Assembly (NCBI GenBank): GCA_031213475.1
Contig: JARUPZ010000005.1
Location: 2,325,732-2,389,731 of the forward strand
Direction of reading: 5' to 3'
Length of the DNA: 64,000 nt
From: Nereocystis luetkeana
Taxonomy: Eukaryota; Sar; Phaeophyceae; Laminariales; Laminariaceae
Shown: positions 44,133 to 56,700 of the stretch, piece by piece
Position numbering within the stretch: the first letter of the stretch is position 1
Layout: every line of letters starts with the position of its first letter
Translations under genes and position numbers: made by a program
The notes under the pieces: model-generated
The model's database searches: none
What the model saw: the letters and a program-made list of their open reading frames with translations, nothing else
What the model was told of the DNA's origin: nothing

Positions 44133-47100
44133 CTACGAGGACTCGTCGCAGTGCTTCTCGTACGCCGCGGGGTCCAAGAGCGACTCCGGAAGTCCTTCCG
44201 AGATCTTGACCTTCATGAACCACGCCTTCCCCATGGGGTCTTCGTTAAGGAGGCCTGGAGAGTCCGTCAAGGCCTAATTGTTGTATTGGGGCGATGGTGT
44301 CGAGACACGCGGTTCAATGCGACGCGAGGGGGAGAACGATTTGTCAGCTCGATGACAAGCAGAAGAAAGCGGGCGAGCACGCGACCGAGCGAAACAGAAA
44401 ATGAATCAGTAAATAGACAAAAGAGACAAAACAAGCAGACGAGAAACAAGGGAACAAACACCGTGCCGTACGAAGTCGAACCACGCGGACAAGACAAAAG
44501 CCAAAAGCGAGCAAACAGACACACAAACCAAGCATGCGAATAGGTAGGAAACAACAACATATGTAAAACACAGGAGGCAAACAGGCAAGCAGGCAAACGA
44601 GCAATCAGGCATACAAACAAGTCAAGCAGACAGACAAGCAAACAGGTAAAACAAACACACAAACCAAACACGCAACCGCCGAACGAGCAACAACAAAGTG
44701 AGATACCACAGAGTTTACCGTTTGTTGGAGAAGAGAGAGGGTTACATGTTTACAGTCCCAAATGGATGATTGCGGCTCCTGGTAGGAAGTGCGAGCGTAT
44801 CGTATATACGTCGGAGCAAAGGTAGCAGATCAAGCGAGCATGCATAAAGCACTACCAGCCGTAGCTGTCAGGCTTGCAGCTAGCGCCGCTGTTGCCGCAA
44901 TCCGCAACCGACAGGAGACCATACCTCTGCTGTCATCCAGTGAAGTACAATGTTATAACAGCTACCAGGTATCACACAAGCCACCTCGCTCCGCGGGCAA
45001 AGGGAACAGGCTCGCCGGCAAGTACTAGAAGAAGGCGCTGTTCACGCGGCAGCTCTGAGAGGCCAGAGACGTGCCATAAGGACTGCTAAAAAGAAACGAG
45101 AAAAATAACAAAGTCTATGATACGTACACACGAAGCGCCAAGTCGCGGTGAGCGCACATATCTTCAGTTCATATTTGGCGGACCCGTTCACGTTATTTTT
45201 TCTTCAATATCTTCCTCCGGGTATCCTCCCACTCCAGAGTCATTGGACGGGAGCCTTTGTCCTGTCACCAATGACTCGATTTTGGCGATGAGAGGACAAC
45301 ATATGAATGCCCTCACCTCGTTGACTTCGACGACTTCTCCCGACACGGGGGAGTACACGTCGCTCGCGGCCTTTACCGACTCCACCGACCCGAAAGTTTC
45401 CCTGGCGTGACAAAAAATAAAATAAATAGCAGCACGGGTAGACTGTTAATAGACTGTTAATAACTACATGATCTAGATACTTCAGGGCAGATATATTATA
45501 TATATATATGTTCCTGATCTGTATGATCTGTTTGATCTGTAGGATCTACCTCACGTTACCGGATGGGAGCCGTATAACCTGCACGATCAGAGAGGGCATG
45601 TTTCCTGTGTTAGATCCGTGCATACTGTCCAGATCCTGCACAACATATCATAGGGGCAGGTTAGGATCTAGGTGATCTACGAGTATCTGTAGACTATATA
45701 TCTGTACATCATCCATCTGCCGAAAATATATATGTAGATGATATATCTGTACATGATATATCTGTAGATGATCTATCTGTCCGACGTGTGCATTATCTGA
45801 TATTCGGGCATTAGTTTTGGCCATGGCCATCAATACCCACCAGGTACGAGGTACCAGGGTACGAATAACAGCATGGTAGTTCATGTCCCCTCTGGCCTTA
45901 AGGACTTCGGAGGGGGACGGTGACGACGGAAACATGACGGTTACACCATCGGGCAATGGTTGGTTGCGATCGGAAACGGCTTTTATATTTATGAACAGGG
46001 TGGTGTGTACCCCTACTATTACTACTACTACCCAACCCTAAACCAGTGTCCTGTGGGCGCAAGCATAAAAACCATGTAGATACATATCAACCTATATATT
46101 TCCCTATTTTTAGCGACAATATTTGGTCCTATTTACTATGGTCCCTCGTGATAGTTAAGTGCTGATAAGACGCAAGATAGCACACCCCCTCAGGAGGCTT
46201 TCAAAGCTCTGGTTACTGCAGTGCAGGATTGACCCATCCTCAAATAAGAAACCAAGTCTGGACCCGCTTTGCTGCTTCTCATTGTCACGAGAGAAAAAAC
46301 AAAACCATACATACCGACGAGTCTGTATATACACGACAGACAAGAAATCGAGCAACAAGAAAAGGCGGGCTGATATTTACAGGAAGCCAAGAAATCAAGC
46401 AGTCGTCAAACTGAAGGTAGCCTAGAACGCACCCATTATCAAATAAGAAATCCAGCCTGGACTAGCTTTCCATTCTATTACTACCCCTACCATTGTATTA
46501 ATACCAGGGCTTTTTCACGGGTCGGGTCAAACCTCGCGGGTCAGGTCTGGGTGACCCGACCCGACCCGACCCGACCCGACCCGTGAGAGTTAAAAAAACC
46601 TTATGATCCGACCCGACCCGTGAGAGTTTAAAAACCTTCTGATCCGACCCGACCCGTGAGATTTCCGGCCCGTGAAGAGCCCTGATTAATACGCAGGTGT
46701 CCTCTTCTGTAGTCTACAACACGAGTAAAACTGGTGACTTGGATACGGTACCGCTCACTGACGACCGGTTGGTGTTGGCGTTACCGCTAACGCTGACCAC
46801 TCACCCCGCCTGCAGCTCGTCGCCCACGTCTGGGAGATCTACGAAGACGATGTCTCCCAAAGCTTTCGCGGCGAAGGCGGTGATGCCGACAGTGCCAACC
46901 CCTCCGTCCTGTACACCAAAGACGGCCGGATATAACAACAGTTAGTACGAGTACTACGGGGGACCATAGCAGATGGGGCCAAATACTGTTAGCGAAAATA
47001 GGTTTGTATATACCTGGTAGGCTTTTGTATGTACCATAGGTCCTATTTACCATGGTCCCCTGTACTATTACGGGGGACCATAGTTAACAGGACCAAATAT

Positions 47101-50100
47101 TGTTAGTAAAAATGGTAAAACATGTAGGTTTGTATGTGTACCATAGGTCCTGTTAACTATCGCCCCCCGTAATAGTGTTAATACGAAATCACAATACGTT
47201 CGTATCAACAAAAGGGCAACAGAGGGGGGCAAGGAAGGGCCGATTGTTACTATGCAGCAGGAATCACAGCAGTGTCAATTAAAGAAAGTTTCCGCCGGCC
47301 TCGGGCGAGCAATTGCTGCTGCTCGTCCCGTCACCCCCGTTTAGGATGTTGGCAGTCAATTCTGATGACCCCATACGCGGGGCACACATAGGACACCCGA
47401 TGAGGTGTGATTTGGACCATGACGATCGCCTTCGCTAGGCCTATCGACTTGCTGTGTGCGGCATGGGTGTAGCCGTTTTGAAAGAAATGTGTCTGGAGGA
47501 CACCCTAGAGTGACCCTCATGCGGACAGACAGACAGACAGACAGACAGTATTTTTTATGCCGTTCCACTTAAGGAATTAATATCACCAGTACGAACTGCT
47601 GCATTGCAATACGTACGAAAAGCAGATGCGTACTGGTGTGGAAGCCAGGGTCGGAAGTACCCATCGTAGATCTCGTAACACGCACGCGCAAAGGACACGT
47701 CACCGGTCAAGCAAATATCAAATCTCGGGTCACGAGCGGTCTCACGTCATTGACGGTGTTGACCAGTCCCCGGGAGATAGCTATCAGGAGATTATTCCGC
47801 CGCAAGACTATGGGGGGACAAAAAGTCCTCCCCACGGAGTCAGACTAGGTCTAGCATCTCCTTGCTAAATACCAGGTATCAACGAAGAACTCTGCTCGGC
47901 TGGCGCCGGCCAACGACGGCTACAAGGGACCCTCGCCTCGCGACCTCACCACGGCCACTTCTCCGCCGCTTCTACACTGCGACGTGTCCGCGACTACTTC
48001 GGTACGAAGGACGAGCACAGGATCTACACTGGTAGTATTATTATTGGAATGAGACACCACGCACTAATTTCATACCAGGTATTTCGGCAAAGGCTCCATT
48101 TATCATGTTAGCCAGTTTGTGTTCTCTACCCTAATTTCAGTGTATACCTGGAAAAATGGCAACGTTCTCAAGTTCGTCCAAAAAGCGAGTCAGAAACTTT
48201 TCAACTCCCAAATTACTATTACGGGGGACCATAGTAAAAATGACCAAATATTGCTAGTAAAGATAGGCAAATATGTAGGTTTTTGTGTGTACCATAGATC
48301 CTACCTGGTATTAACTATGGTCCCCCGTAATAACTACCAGGTACTGCTGTCTGACGCGTGTATCGTACTGCATACTGCATACTGCAATGCTGTTGTTATA
48401 ATACGAACGTACGAGTACGATCAACGCCGTGCGTTACGTTTCAGAATGAAACGGATAATCCGGGGATAAAAACTCACCGACCCTGTTGTTGCAAAAAGCT
48501 TGCCAAGTAAATGAAAACTGACGTCCTTTTTTTTTATTGTTTTTCCAATTTAGTATTTAGTGGACATCTGCTGACCATCGAAGATGGCTATTTGCGCACT
48601 CTGGTTGGCTAAGCGGTACCTGGCATATTATACGCGCCTCAGTCAACTTGCAAACAGCAGTGGGGTCTTGCCAGCCCACAGCACCCCGAGCCGGCGGGAT
48701 CAACTTTAGAGTATTTCCAAGCATAACTATCCACGCCGGTCGAATCAACCTACGTAGAGTTTTACCAAGCACAGCATCCCAGCACTGATCACTCCTGTCA
48801 TATGAAGTAGGGTAAGGGTCAAGGTTCGGGTAGGTCGACCTTAGGCGCCGAGCATAAAACTTCCGTAAAGATTCCAGCGAAGAGTCTACGCCTCGTTTTT
48901 TCCTTTCTTTTTGAATTTGCGAACCATTTTCCAACTCCGAAAATGATCCGAACCTTATTAATTCAGAGGGTTTTGTTTTGTCAGAAAAATGAAGGTCAGC
49001 GCAAAGAGCGGAGACACGGTGTTTGTTGCCATTAACGGGGTGGGGAAATGAATACATCATAACTACTAATATTCATAATAACATATGACGCATTATTTGA
49101 ACGAGTACAGCAGTATTCAACACACGCTTGCCCGTTGATCCCTTTTGTACACTTCCATTCCTAGGGGCTTCCGCAAAATTGGGGAGGCGATTCCTTGTAG
49201 GGGGTAGGGGACGCCACCAAGTGACGGCGGGAAACGTTGTGAGACAGGGGATATTATAGGGAACATCGCCGAGCGACCCGCCAGTGTCACCGAGCGCCAC
49301 CGAGCGGTGGCTGTGACGTATGTGCGAAGGGCAGGGTGGTTTATAGATGGTACCAGGTACTATTTAATACTGCTGCAGCAAACAGCAGAATTAGATTCGA
49401 ATGGGAAGCCCGAGAGCCCGAGAGGTGGGCTTTTGCCGGGAAGGTGACCTTTACGGCGGAAAGTACATACTCTGGTAGATTCTATAAAATTGTTTAATAC
49501 GATTATAGAGTGTAAACGGTATGCTTCTGGAAAATGAGTACTAGCCAGCCTTGTTCACAGTAAGAGGTGTTTCTTGTTGGCTGCCCTATGTACATTGATT
49601 GCCCTACTATACGACTACACCGTACAGGACTACAGCAGTCAGCACATACATCTATACACGCCTGGTACATATTCTGGCAATTCTATTACCAGGTAATTGA
49701 TAGGCGACGCTACCCGTGTGTAGCTGTGGTACTTGTTTTATTAGTACCAGGTATTAATATTACGGGGGGCCATAGTTAACAGGACCTATGGTGTACATAA
49801 AAACCTATATGTTTAACCATTTTTACAAACAATATTTGGTCCTGTTAACTATGGCCCCCCGTATAGCTGTGGTACTTGTTTTATTAGTATGTAATAGGAA
49901 TACGAGTACCTGTACTGCTGTAGATTACCTATGTGTCGTACAATATGTACAGCAACAAGCCACCCTACGAATAGAGTCGTAGAGCCAACACTCCACCTCC
50001 AACCCTCAAAAACAATTACAAACTAATGTACGTAGCCTTGGGCCTTTCGCAGCCGCTCTCTCTCATAGAAAGGGAGGTCCACCGTACGATGGGTGCACGA

Positions 50101-51529
50101 CAGACGAGTACCTGGTAGGTACCAGTTTTGCCCAGTACTGGTACTCTTTCAAAAATACCCGCGGGAACGACGTTCAGGAGTTACCAGGTACCTGGTACTT
50201 ATTACCAGGTACATTACTGCTGTACTGCTTGTCCCTGCTGTACTACACAGCGTGCTATACTCGTAGTAGACTCGTCGCCGTATGTTTGTGGCTGTACTGC
50301 TGCGGCATGCTACGATGATACACGCGAGCTCTGGTGGACCACGATCATGCCAACATGCTCAAGCTGGCATACCTACCATGATGCGGTCGATGCAATACGT
50401 AGGCCTCCGAAGATGGCTTTCTATGTACTTGTATATAGCGCGTTCGTCATCAGTGATCAGCGTCCGTCGACCCATCCTCATGAACCATGAGGCACTGCCA
50501 ATCGACGAAAACGAACACCGCCATGAACGGAAATATAATCACCATTTGGTCTTTAATATGAAGATACATCGGTGATTATATTATCATCTAGTGGTGAATT
50601 TATCGGGAGGGAATGGAAAAATTACGTGACTTTTGGCAATTATTCGTCCCTACGTATTGGGTCGACATTGTACCGCCCTGTGCCAGAGTGGCAGCCAACA
50701 TGGAGGAAAGGTGTTGACATATGCAATGGGGTGTCGACCATGTCATTGTTGGAGAGACAGGCATCCAGGCTAGCAGGACAATAGGGCACCTCTCGGCAAC
50801 ATGAGCACGCGTGTCAGTATCATGCGCGGAGTAAAAAAACGAAAAAAACAAACAAAAAATGCAAGGCATCTTCTTCCCTCCCGGAGGAAGCAGGTTTTTG
50901 GCAGCAAGCAAAAGAGACGAGGATAAAAGCGACTGCTGTCCATGCACATCCCGGTGAGACATATGCGCGGCACCGAAACATATATGGCCCGACCTGCTTC
51001 TTGCGAAGCGTGCTCGGCCGAAGAGGCAATCTGTTTGGTCGGGGCAGCCTGCTTTGTGGGTGCCTCTGTCACCCTCTGGCCGCAAGCGGAAATGAGTGTT
51101 CATGGATGATTCGGTCGGAAACCTCTTCCGTGAACAGCAGTACCACCACCAACTAAAATTAGTTAAGAATCGCGCGAAAATACACACACACACACACATG
51201 CTACCTGGTGTACCTCGTAGTAGGGTTCGTACGAGCACGAGTACGTACCATATCAGGCGAGTCTGTGTTTTTCTGCCTGTCCCCAAACAGCATCATCCCC
51301 AAGGTATGGTCAACACAAGCAAAAACCCAAAGAGAGGCAGAAGTCCGCTTGCCTCGGTGACGTACTCGTGAGACTCGGCGTACAAGGTCGACTTGCATCG
51401 CTTGGCGCCGATAGGGTTGACCCAGCCAGCTCGCGCAGCAGGTGCAGATCCAGCGATCGTGCGCATTGTCCGGAAAGCAGCGTTCGATGAACGCAGCGCC
51501 CCGCCGAACCTAGCCGCCACAGATGCCAT
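44133..51529 (-). CDS. GCSH: Glycine cleavage system H protein, mitochondrial, four exons
   Basis: The H protein carries a lipoyl arm that shuttles the aminomethyl group between the P, T and L proteins of the mitochondrial glycine decarboxylase complex. Exons in transcript order: 51529-51353, 46908-46805, 45401-45317, 44273-44133 (stop TAG); 168 residues. Start [19 protein letters not shown] gives an Arg/Ala/Ser-rich presequence of about 45 residues; mature sequence begins [13 protein letters not shown]. Family landmarks: [44 protein letters not shown] with lipoyl Lys104, and [13 protein letters not shown] near the end. Phases match at every junction. The first intron uses a GC donor (GAG|GCAAGC); the others are GTGAG. 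The usual DxAQ after GIT is replaced by AFAA. Introns are 4444, 1403 and 1043 bp and hold MITEs. The gene is divergent from the T-protein gene. Confidence 0.95.
45440..45800. repeat. Dispersed CTGTAGATGATCT element in GCSH intron 2
   Basis: It shares CTTCAGGGCAGATATAT, GATCCTGCACAACATATCAT and a run of TATCTGTAGATGATCTATC steps with 14300-14705 and, inverted, with 58898-59216. It ends near CTGTCCGACGTGTG. Confidence 0.55.
46085..46152. mobile_element. MITE-1 right-end fragment
   Basis: Only the core (CCTATATATTTCCCTATTTT) and right end (CTATGGTCCCTCGTGA) remain. The left inverted repeat is missing. It lies in GCSH intron 2. Confidence 0.6.
46505..46684. mobile_element. hAT-like MITE with perfect 8-bp target duplication, in GCSH intron 2
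   Basis: Terminal inverted repeats CAGGGCTTTTTCACGGG and CCCGTGAAGAGCCCTG enclose a 180-bp interior of ACCCGACCCG repeats. The flanks carry an exact duplication ATTAATAC (46497-46504 and 46685-46692), the 8-bp signature of hAT transposition. It lies about 120 bp from the exon 46805-46908 and contains no reading frame. Confidence 0.85.
46954..47172. mobile_element. Two abutting MITE-1 copies in GCSH intron 1
   Basis: Copy one, 46954-47064 (CTACGGGGGACC to GGTCCCCTGTA), has a TACCTGGTA at 47011-47019. Copy two, 47068-47172 (TTACGGGGGACCATAGTTAA to CCCCCCGTAA), lacks it. Only 3 bp separate them, as if one inserted at the TA bordering the other. Confidence 0.85.
47515..47550. repeat. (CAGA)n microsatellite
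   Basis: Eight CAGA units in GCSH intron 1. Confidence 0.85.
48219..48330. mobile_element. MITE-1 copy with TACCTGGTA insertion
   Basis: TTACGGGGGACCATAGTAAA to CTATGGTCCCCCGTAA. CCTATTAAC of sister copies is CCTACCTGGTATTAAC here (48302-48310), a clean gain of CCTGG plus a duplicated TA. Confidence 0.85.
49760..49863. mobile_element. MITE-1 copy flanked by a 26-bp host duplication
   Basis: TTACGGGGGGCCATAGTTAA to CTATGGCCCCCCG, with the final TAA lost. The host sequence TAGCTGTGGTACTTGTTTTA and the following TTAGTA occur both before (about 49720-49746) and after (49864-49889) the element, far longer than a normal TA duplication. Confidence 0.75.
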
Positions 51530-51969
51530 GATTATTTTGAGGTGGATGGATGACGATACGGTTACCTGTGGGATGGAGGAATGGCAAGTCCTTCGTGCGT
51601 GGAGTGAGCTGGGCTGGTGTCGTGTCTGTAGTAGCAGGGGTGGGCGACGCAAAGACGCAACAAAACAAAAAAAGGCGGAGTAAAATGACGAGGGATATTA
51701 TTTCTATGCGATTTCTCTGGCGCAGCCAGGCTTACTTGGGACATACTTTATCGTAGTTGTTTTATGCGATTAGCAGCTATATTGCTTTGATTTCACGAAA
51801 ACCAGCTTTATTTTAATAGGGTTATTTTTCGTACCGTCATGACACAAAATGGCGGCGTGTTTTCCTCGTGTCCCCGACATTTTTTTCCCACGTACGATAT
51901 ATATCATCGTCGCCCATACACCACACTCTCCTCCCCGAAACCTCGAGATCATTAACACAGCACACCACC
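51530..51969. promoter_or_regulatory. Divergent GCSH/GCST intergenic region
   Basis: Only 440 bp separate the two start codons, including both 5' UTRs. It is AT-richer than the exons and free of recognised transposons, unlike nearly all other non-coding DNA here. I see no certain TATA box or shared operator. An ACAAAATGGCGGC stretch at 51842-51854 is noted without interpretation. A shared promoter is inferred from layout alone. Confidence 0.6.
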
Positions 51970-53739
51970 ATGATCCGAGCCACGACGAGTTCGCTGCGCC
52001 GGTGCGCCGCCTCGGCCAACAGCTCGGCTGTCAAGCAGGCCCAGCGAGCGACGTTCGCGTCCGGCCCTCTCGAAAAGACGGCCTATCACCAAATGCACAT
52101 CGACATGAAGGGGAAAATGGTGCCCTTCGCGGGCTACGAGCTGCCCGTGCTGTACGAGCACGAGGGGGGTGGTGTCATGAACGAGACTCTCCACTGTCGC
52201 GCCCCGGGCAAGGCCAGCGTTTTCGACGTCAGCCACATGGGGCAGATCAGGTGGACAGGCAAAGACGCTGCTGATTTCCTGGAAAAGTGTGTCGTAGGCG
52301 ACATCAAGGGGCTCAAGTCCGGGGAGGGTCGCCTGACTCTCATCACCAACGCTACCGGGGGCATCGTAGATGACACTGTGGTGAGCAAAGTAGGAGGGCT
52401 ACCAGAACCCCTGATCTGAACTGTTCTTGATGATTCAGCGGTGGTGGTGGTGGTGGTGGTGGTGGGGATGGTGTGGTTTGGCTCGAACGCAAAGCGGATA
52501 GGCTGCTGTATCAGGAACCATGGGGGCGGGTATTTTCATGCGAGGCATGCTTTCTGTGCGCGGGGAGATTTAAATGATTGAACACATGCAGGCCCATACC
52601 AAGTACCAGGTACATGAAAAATAACATGTTTTTGTGTTTCTCTATCGTCCATCATGCGAGCATCTCTCTCTGTCTCCGCCTGTCTTTCGTTGCCCATGCT
52701 CGTATTCACAGCCAATTACAGCTCAACTGTCAAGGAAACTCGCGACGGCAGAATAATGCAAGGGGCTTATGCTCGTACTGCACCGCCCTGCCTACCCTCT
52801 GTTGAATCAGCGACCGCCCCTTTGCTGGAGGCGGCAGAATGTTTGTAGTCTCTGACTTCTGACGCTTGATACATGGTACTTGATATTTTCGTGTTCTCCG
52901 TCTTCCTGCTTGTATTTGTGCTTACGTACTCGTCTCGTGCTCGTCCCCATTTTAACGTACGAGTATTTCTCTTGCCTGGACTGCTGTGACATGGTGTGTG
53001 ACGTGTTTATCGAACATGCCTCTACTGCTGTTATTAATAGTGCTATTTGTGTTCGCTGCGTTCGTCCCTATCACCACATCATCTCAACTTTGTGATAACC
53101 CTGTGTATACTCGTAGCAGCAGCACGTGGCAGCATGCCTCGCTTCGGGGCGTTCATGTCCGCCATCGATCGCGTGCACCCATAGTACAACACCAGGTGGC
53201 GGGCTGCCTATTACCTCGTATGTATATGACACGGCATCTAAAAATAGTCGTCAGCACTTGTACCAGATACATACCTTGGTATATACGATCGTACCTGGTG
53301 CATAAGACAACCAACAGCAGCAGCCACTCGCACGAGTAAGACCAGGTGGAGATGTACCAGTAGGCGTGTATGCGCGAATACGGAATACTTTTTCACAGCG
53401 CACCACGACGCTTTTTATCTGTCCGAGTCCATTGTCAAGATCAAAAGACAAAGAGCGTGCGTAAAATACACTTTTTTTTGTAGTCAGTGAGTGGTGCTAT
53501 CTGCGTCTGTTTTAGTTTTGTTTTTGTTTTTGTTTCGCTTAGCTTCATCTTCTTTTTTTAGGTTTTTGTCTGCTATTAATAGTCTCCTCTTTGCTTTCCT
53601 GGTGTCCGCAGTGGTGGAGTGCGTATGCTTGTTTTTTGTTTTTTTGCCTCTGTTTTTACTTGAGGTATTTCTTCCACTCCAGAGTTATTGGAGCCTGTCC
53701 TGCGACCACGGACTGCATTGAATTGTGAGTTAATGTGAG

Positions 53740-53774
<35 letters not shown>

Positions 53775-56700
53775 ACACCAACAATATACCAAAGCAGTAC
53801 GTACCAGGTACAAAACTTCATTTATTATCGCAGCGTGTCGAAAGTCGTCACACAATGAATGAAGGCAATCAGAGCAAAACGCTCCAAGTATTGGCGGTTT
53901 TGTTTGAACGTTTGAACACGCGGCGCCGGAATTTCGTACTCTAGCGTAGAACTACTACCTGTACTCATGTACCACTCAATTCGCAGTCACCCCTGGCCCC
54001 GTTGAACACACACACTATTTATAACTCCCCGCCCTGATGAGGGCTGTCTTCAGGTATTCACGCAACGTAACCTTCAAAAGCATATCATACGGGTGTCATC
54101 AGACTCTTGACTCGTCCCGAATCGTGTGTGCCGTCGCTCGGCACTGGGCAAGTATCCACTGCTGCTGTACTCGCAGGGTATATCTCTCGTGGCAGTGCAT
54201 GCCTCCTGGCTGAGGGAGGTGCCAGGATTCCACGATATCGATAAATTACGCTCGTCCCACTAAAACGCCTCATAATACAACGGAACCCCATCGAAACGGT
54301 ATTGTATACCAGATGCCAGGTATTACACAGCAGCTTTCCGTACATGCCATGTGTATCACCGCACATTTTGTTCGTTTTTTTTTTTCATTTCCCTGACTCA
54401 AGATATGTACCGGGATACCAGGGTACAAGTATACCACAACCCTCACCCGAACACTGCTGCCTTACGCCCCAAGATCAACGTATTTTTTAGCTCTTCTTCG
54501 TAGTGGGGCCAAGTCGCGGGAAAGCGGGACTCCGACAAGGCGCCCCCAGCGGGGTCCCCTTACCAGCCGGGAGGGGTGGAGGGGGGGGGGGGCGATGGTC
54601 ACGGCGAAAACGGTGGGTCTGGGATTACCTGGAATACTGGAAGCACTCCTATCTCGTTGAGGAAATACTCTTTATTCTGAAAATATGTACCTGGTACAAG
54701 GCGCTTCGCTCCGCGGGCGGCCTACGCCGCCCGCTACGCTCGCTCTGGAAGAAAAAGTACATCGAATTACGCGAAGCGGACAGAAGGTCGATGATGGAAC
54801 CTATATTTTTATGATTATTGTTGTAGTTGCAAATTGGCGACTTGATAATGCCAAGAGTCTACGTACGTACGTACGTACGTACATACCCCAGGTAGGGTAC
54901 TGATTTTCTTCTTTCGATATGCTGTATGATATGTACCTGGTATGTATGCACGTTCGAGAAAGCACAGCATGGCACAGCAGCAGCACCGCAAAAACAATGA
55001 AAATGAAACCGAAAATTTTGGAAGGAGAAAAAAATCCCCGTCCCCTCTCGTGTAATAATTGTCTGCCCCTGGAACACCTCGCACCAGTCAACAGTCTAAA
55101 AGAAGAAAAAAAAAAAATGAACAGCAGAGCTTCTCTCTCAGCCTCGTACGCCGCCCGCCCCTCTCTCGACCACCTCGCCACCGATTCGGTCCGGGTAAAG
55201 CTTTCCTCCCTCTCTGCCACAGTGATCCCCGTTGCCCGCCCCGCGTGACGCCCGGTGCTTTCCTTGATCCTCGTTCGCCAGCTCGTCGATGGTCAGACGG
55301 GCGTCCGTCTATGTGTATAGTTCAGCGTGGTCGCAATAATAAGCACCGCTTGAATGTTAGCTTGCAATCCCGAACGACCCTTATGGACTCGTACATACTC
55401 AGTCTAATTTTTTAGATGGAGGCAAAGAGAGCCCATTCATGCTTCTCTTGTGTCTCGAGGCGCACACGACGCCTGGCCACGAAAACCGCGACCGAACTCA
55501 TCGCAACCCCCCCTCTACCCGCCAGCATCCGCCGACACCCGCGACGGCGCCGGGCTCGCCAGCGTCGCAGTGCTCCGACTTCACGCACGCACACGAAACG
55601 GGAGAAGAAAAAAGGAAAAAAGAACTGAACGTGCGGAAGAAATTTCAACCAGCCGGTGAAAAAAAGCGAAAGAGAACCTCCCAAACCGCTGGAAAAACAA
55701 AATCGACTTTTTTCTTTTTTCGAGATTTTTTTTCTATTATTCCGGGGAAAAAAGTATGGCACGAGAAGCAAGCTCGCAAAGAAAGCAAAGATCGTAGAAG
55801 CGACAAAAAATCGTGGGAGACTCGCTGAGCGTGAGGCAGGTCCTTATAATCAAGTGATTTTAGGAAAAGGGTAACTTTAAGTATGTGTATGTCGACAAAA
55901 AAAACAGACTTGGGATTTCTTCCGAGGTGTGTGTGTGTGAGTTTTCTCTTGCGTGTTATGCGGCACGATTGCTGTTGAAGGATCAGTTGTACCCCCCCTC
56001 CTTCCCTCCCCCCCTATATATGGTTGTTCGGCGGTCGGTCACAGCTGGCGGTCGAATTAAATCATTTTGTGCGGGGTGAAGAACCCTCGCTCTACACACA
56101 GGGAATTATCGTATCATGTACCTGGTAGTGATTATGGTATGGCACCCACAAGGCAGTTACGGCATATTTTCATATTTAATAGTACTCTCATTGGGGTCTC
56201 TGGAAGTGGCTACGCCAGAAATCAGATTAGTTCGTTGAAGCCATCATCCGTATGAAAGTCTGCCTCACAGGCGGTTCTTAGTAGAGGATGCAGCTCACCC
56301 TTCATGCGACTCGCCGGACACCTCACGGCGCTTCGCGCTTGGTGCAAGCAATGTCTGCCTGGTCGTTGAAAACCCGACGTGCTCCGTCCCGGCATTGTAG
56401 GGATGCGAGGGTCTATGATCATACGACTACAGCCATGGATAATATCGAGTACCAGGTACACCTCCTGCACAGGTGTGCCCGTGTGGCAAAGAAATAGAGA
56501 TTATAACTCACATACAGCAGTAGTAGACGAGTGTGAAATGCACAAGGAGGAACGAGATGTGTTAGAAAAGGGGATGAGGTAAATAGCCGAATGTGACATG
56601 GAGGAGTTTGGTCCTCTAGATAGCAGCGAGAAGACGGTCACTATCCTAGGAGATCGATGGTGGCCACAGGCGGCTAAACTGGAAGGGGATAAGATTAACA

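Noticed and set aside
48557..49060. A 167-codon minus-strand frame
   Set aside because: It lies inside GCSH intron 1, contains a short internal tandem repeat and shows no family motif.
51842..51854. ACAAAATGGCGGC as a YY1-type factor site
   Set aside because: The match resembles an animal factor site, but nothing supports that factor in this organism and one site is not significant.
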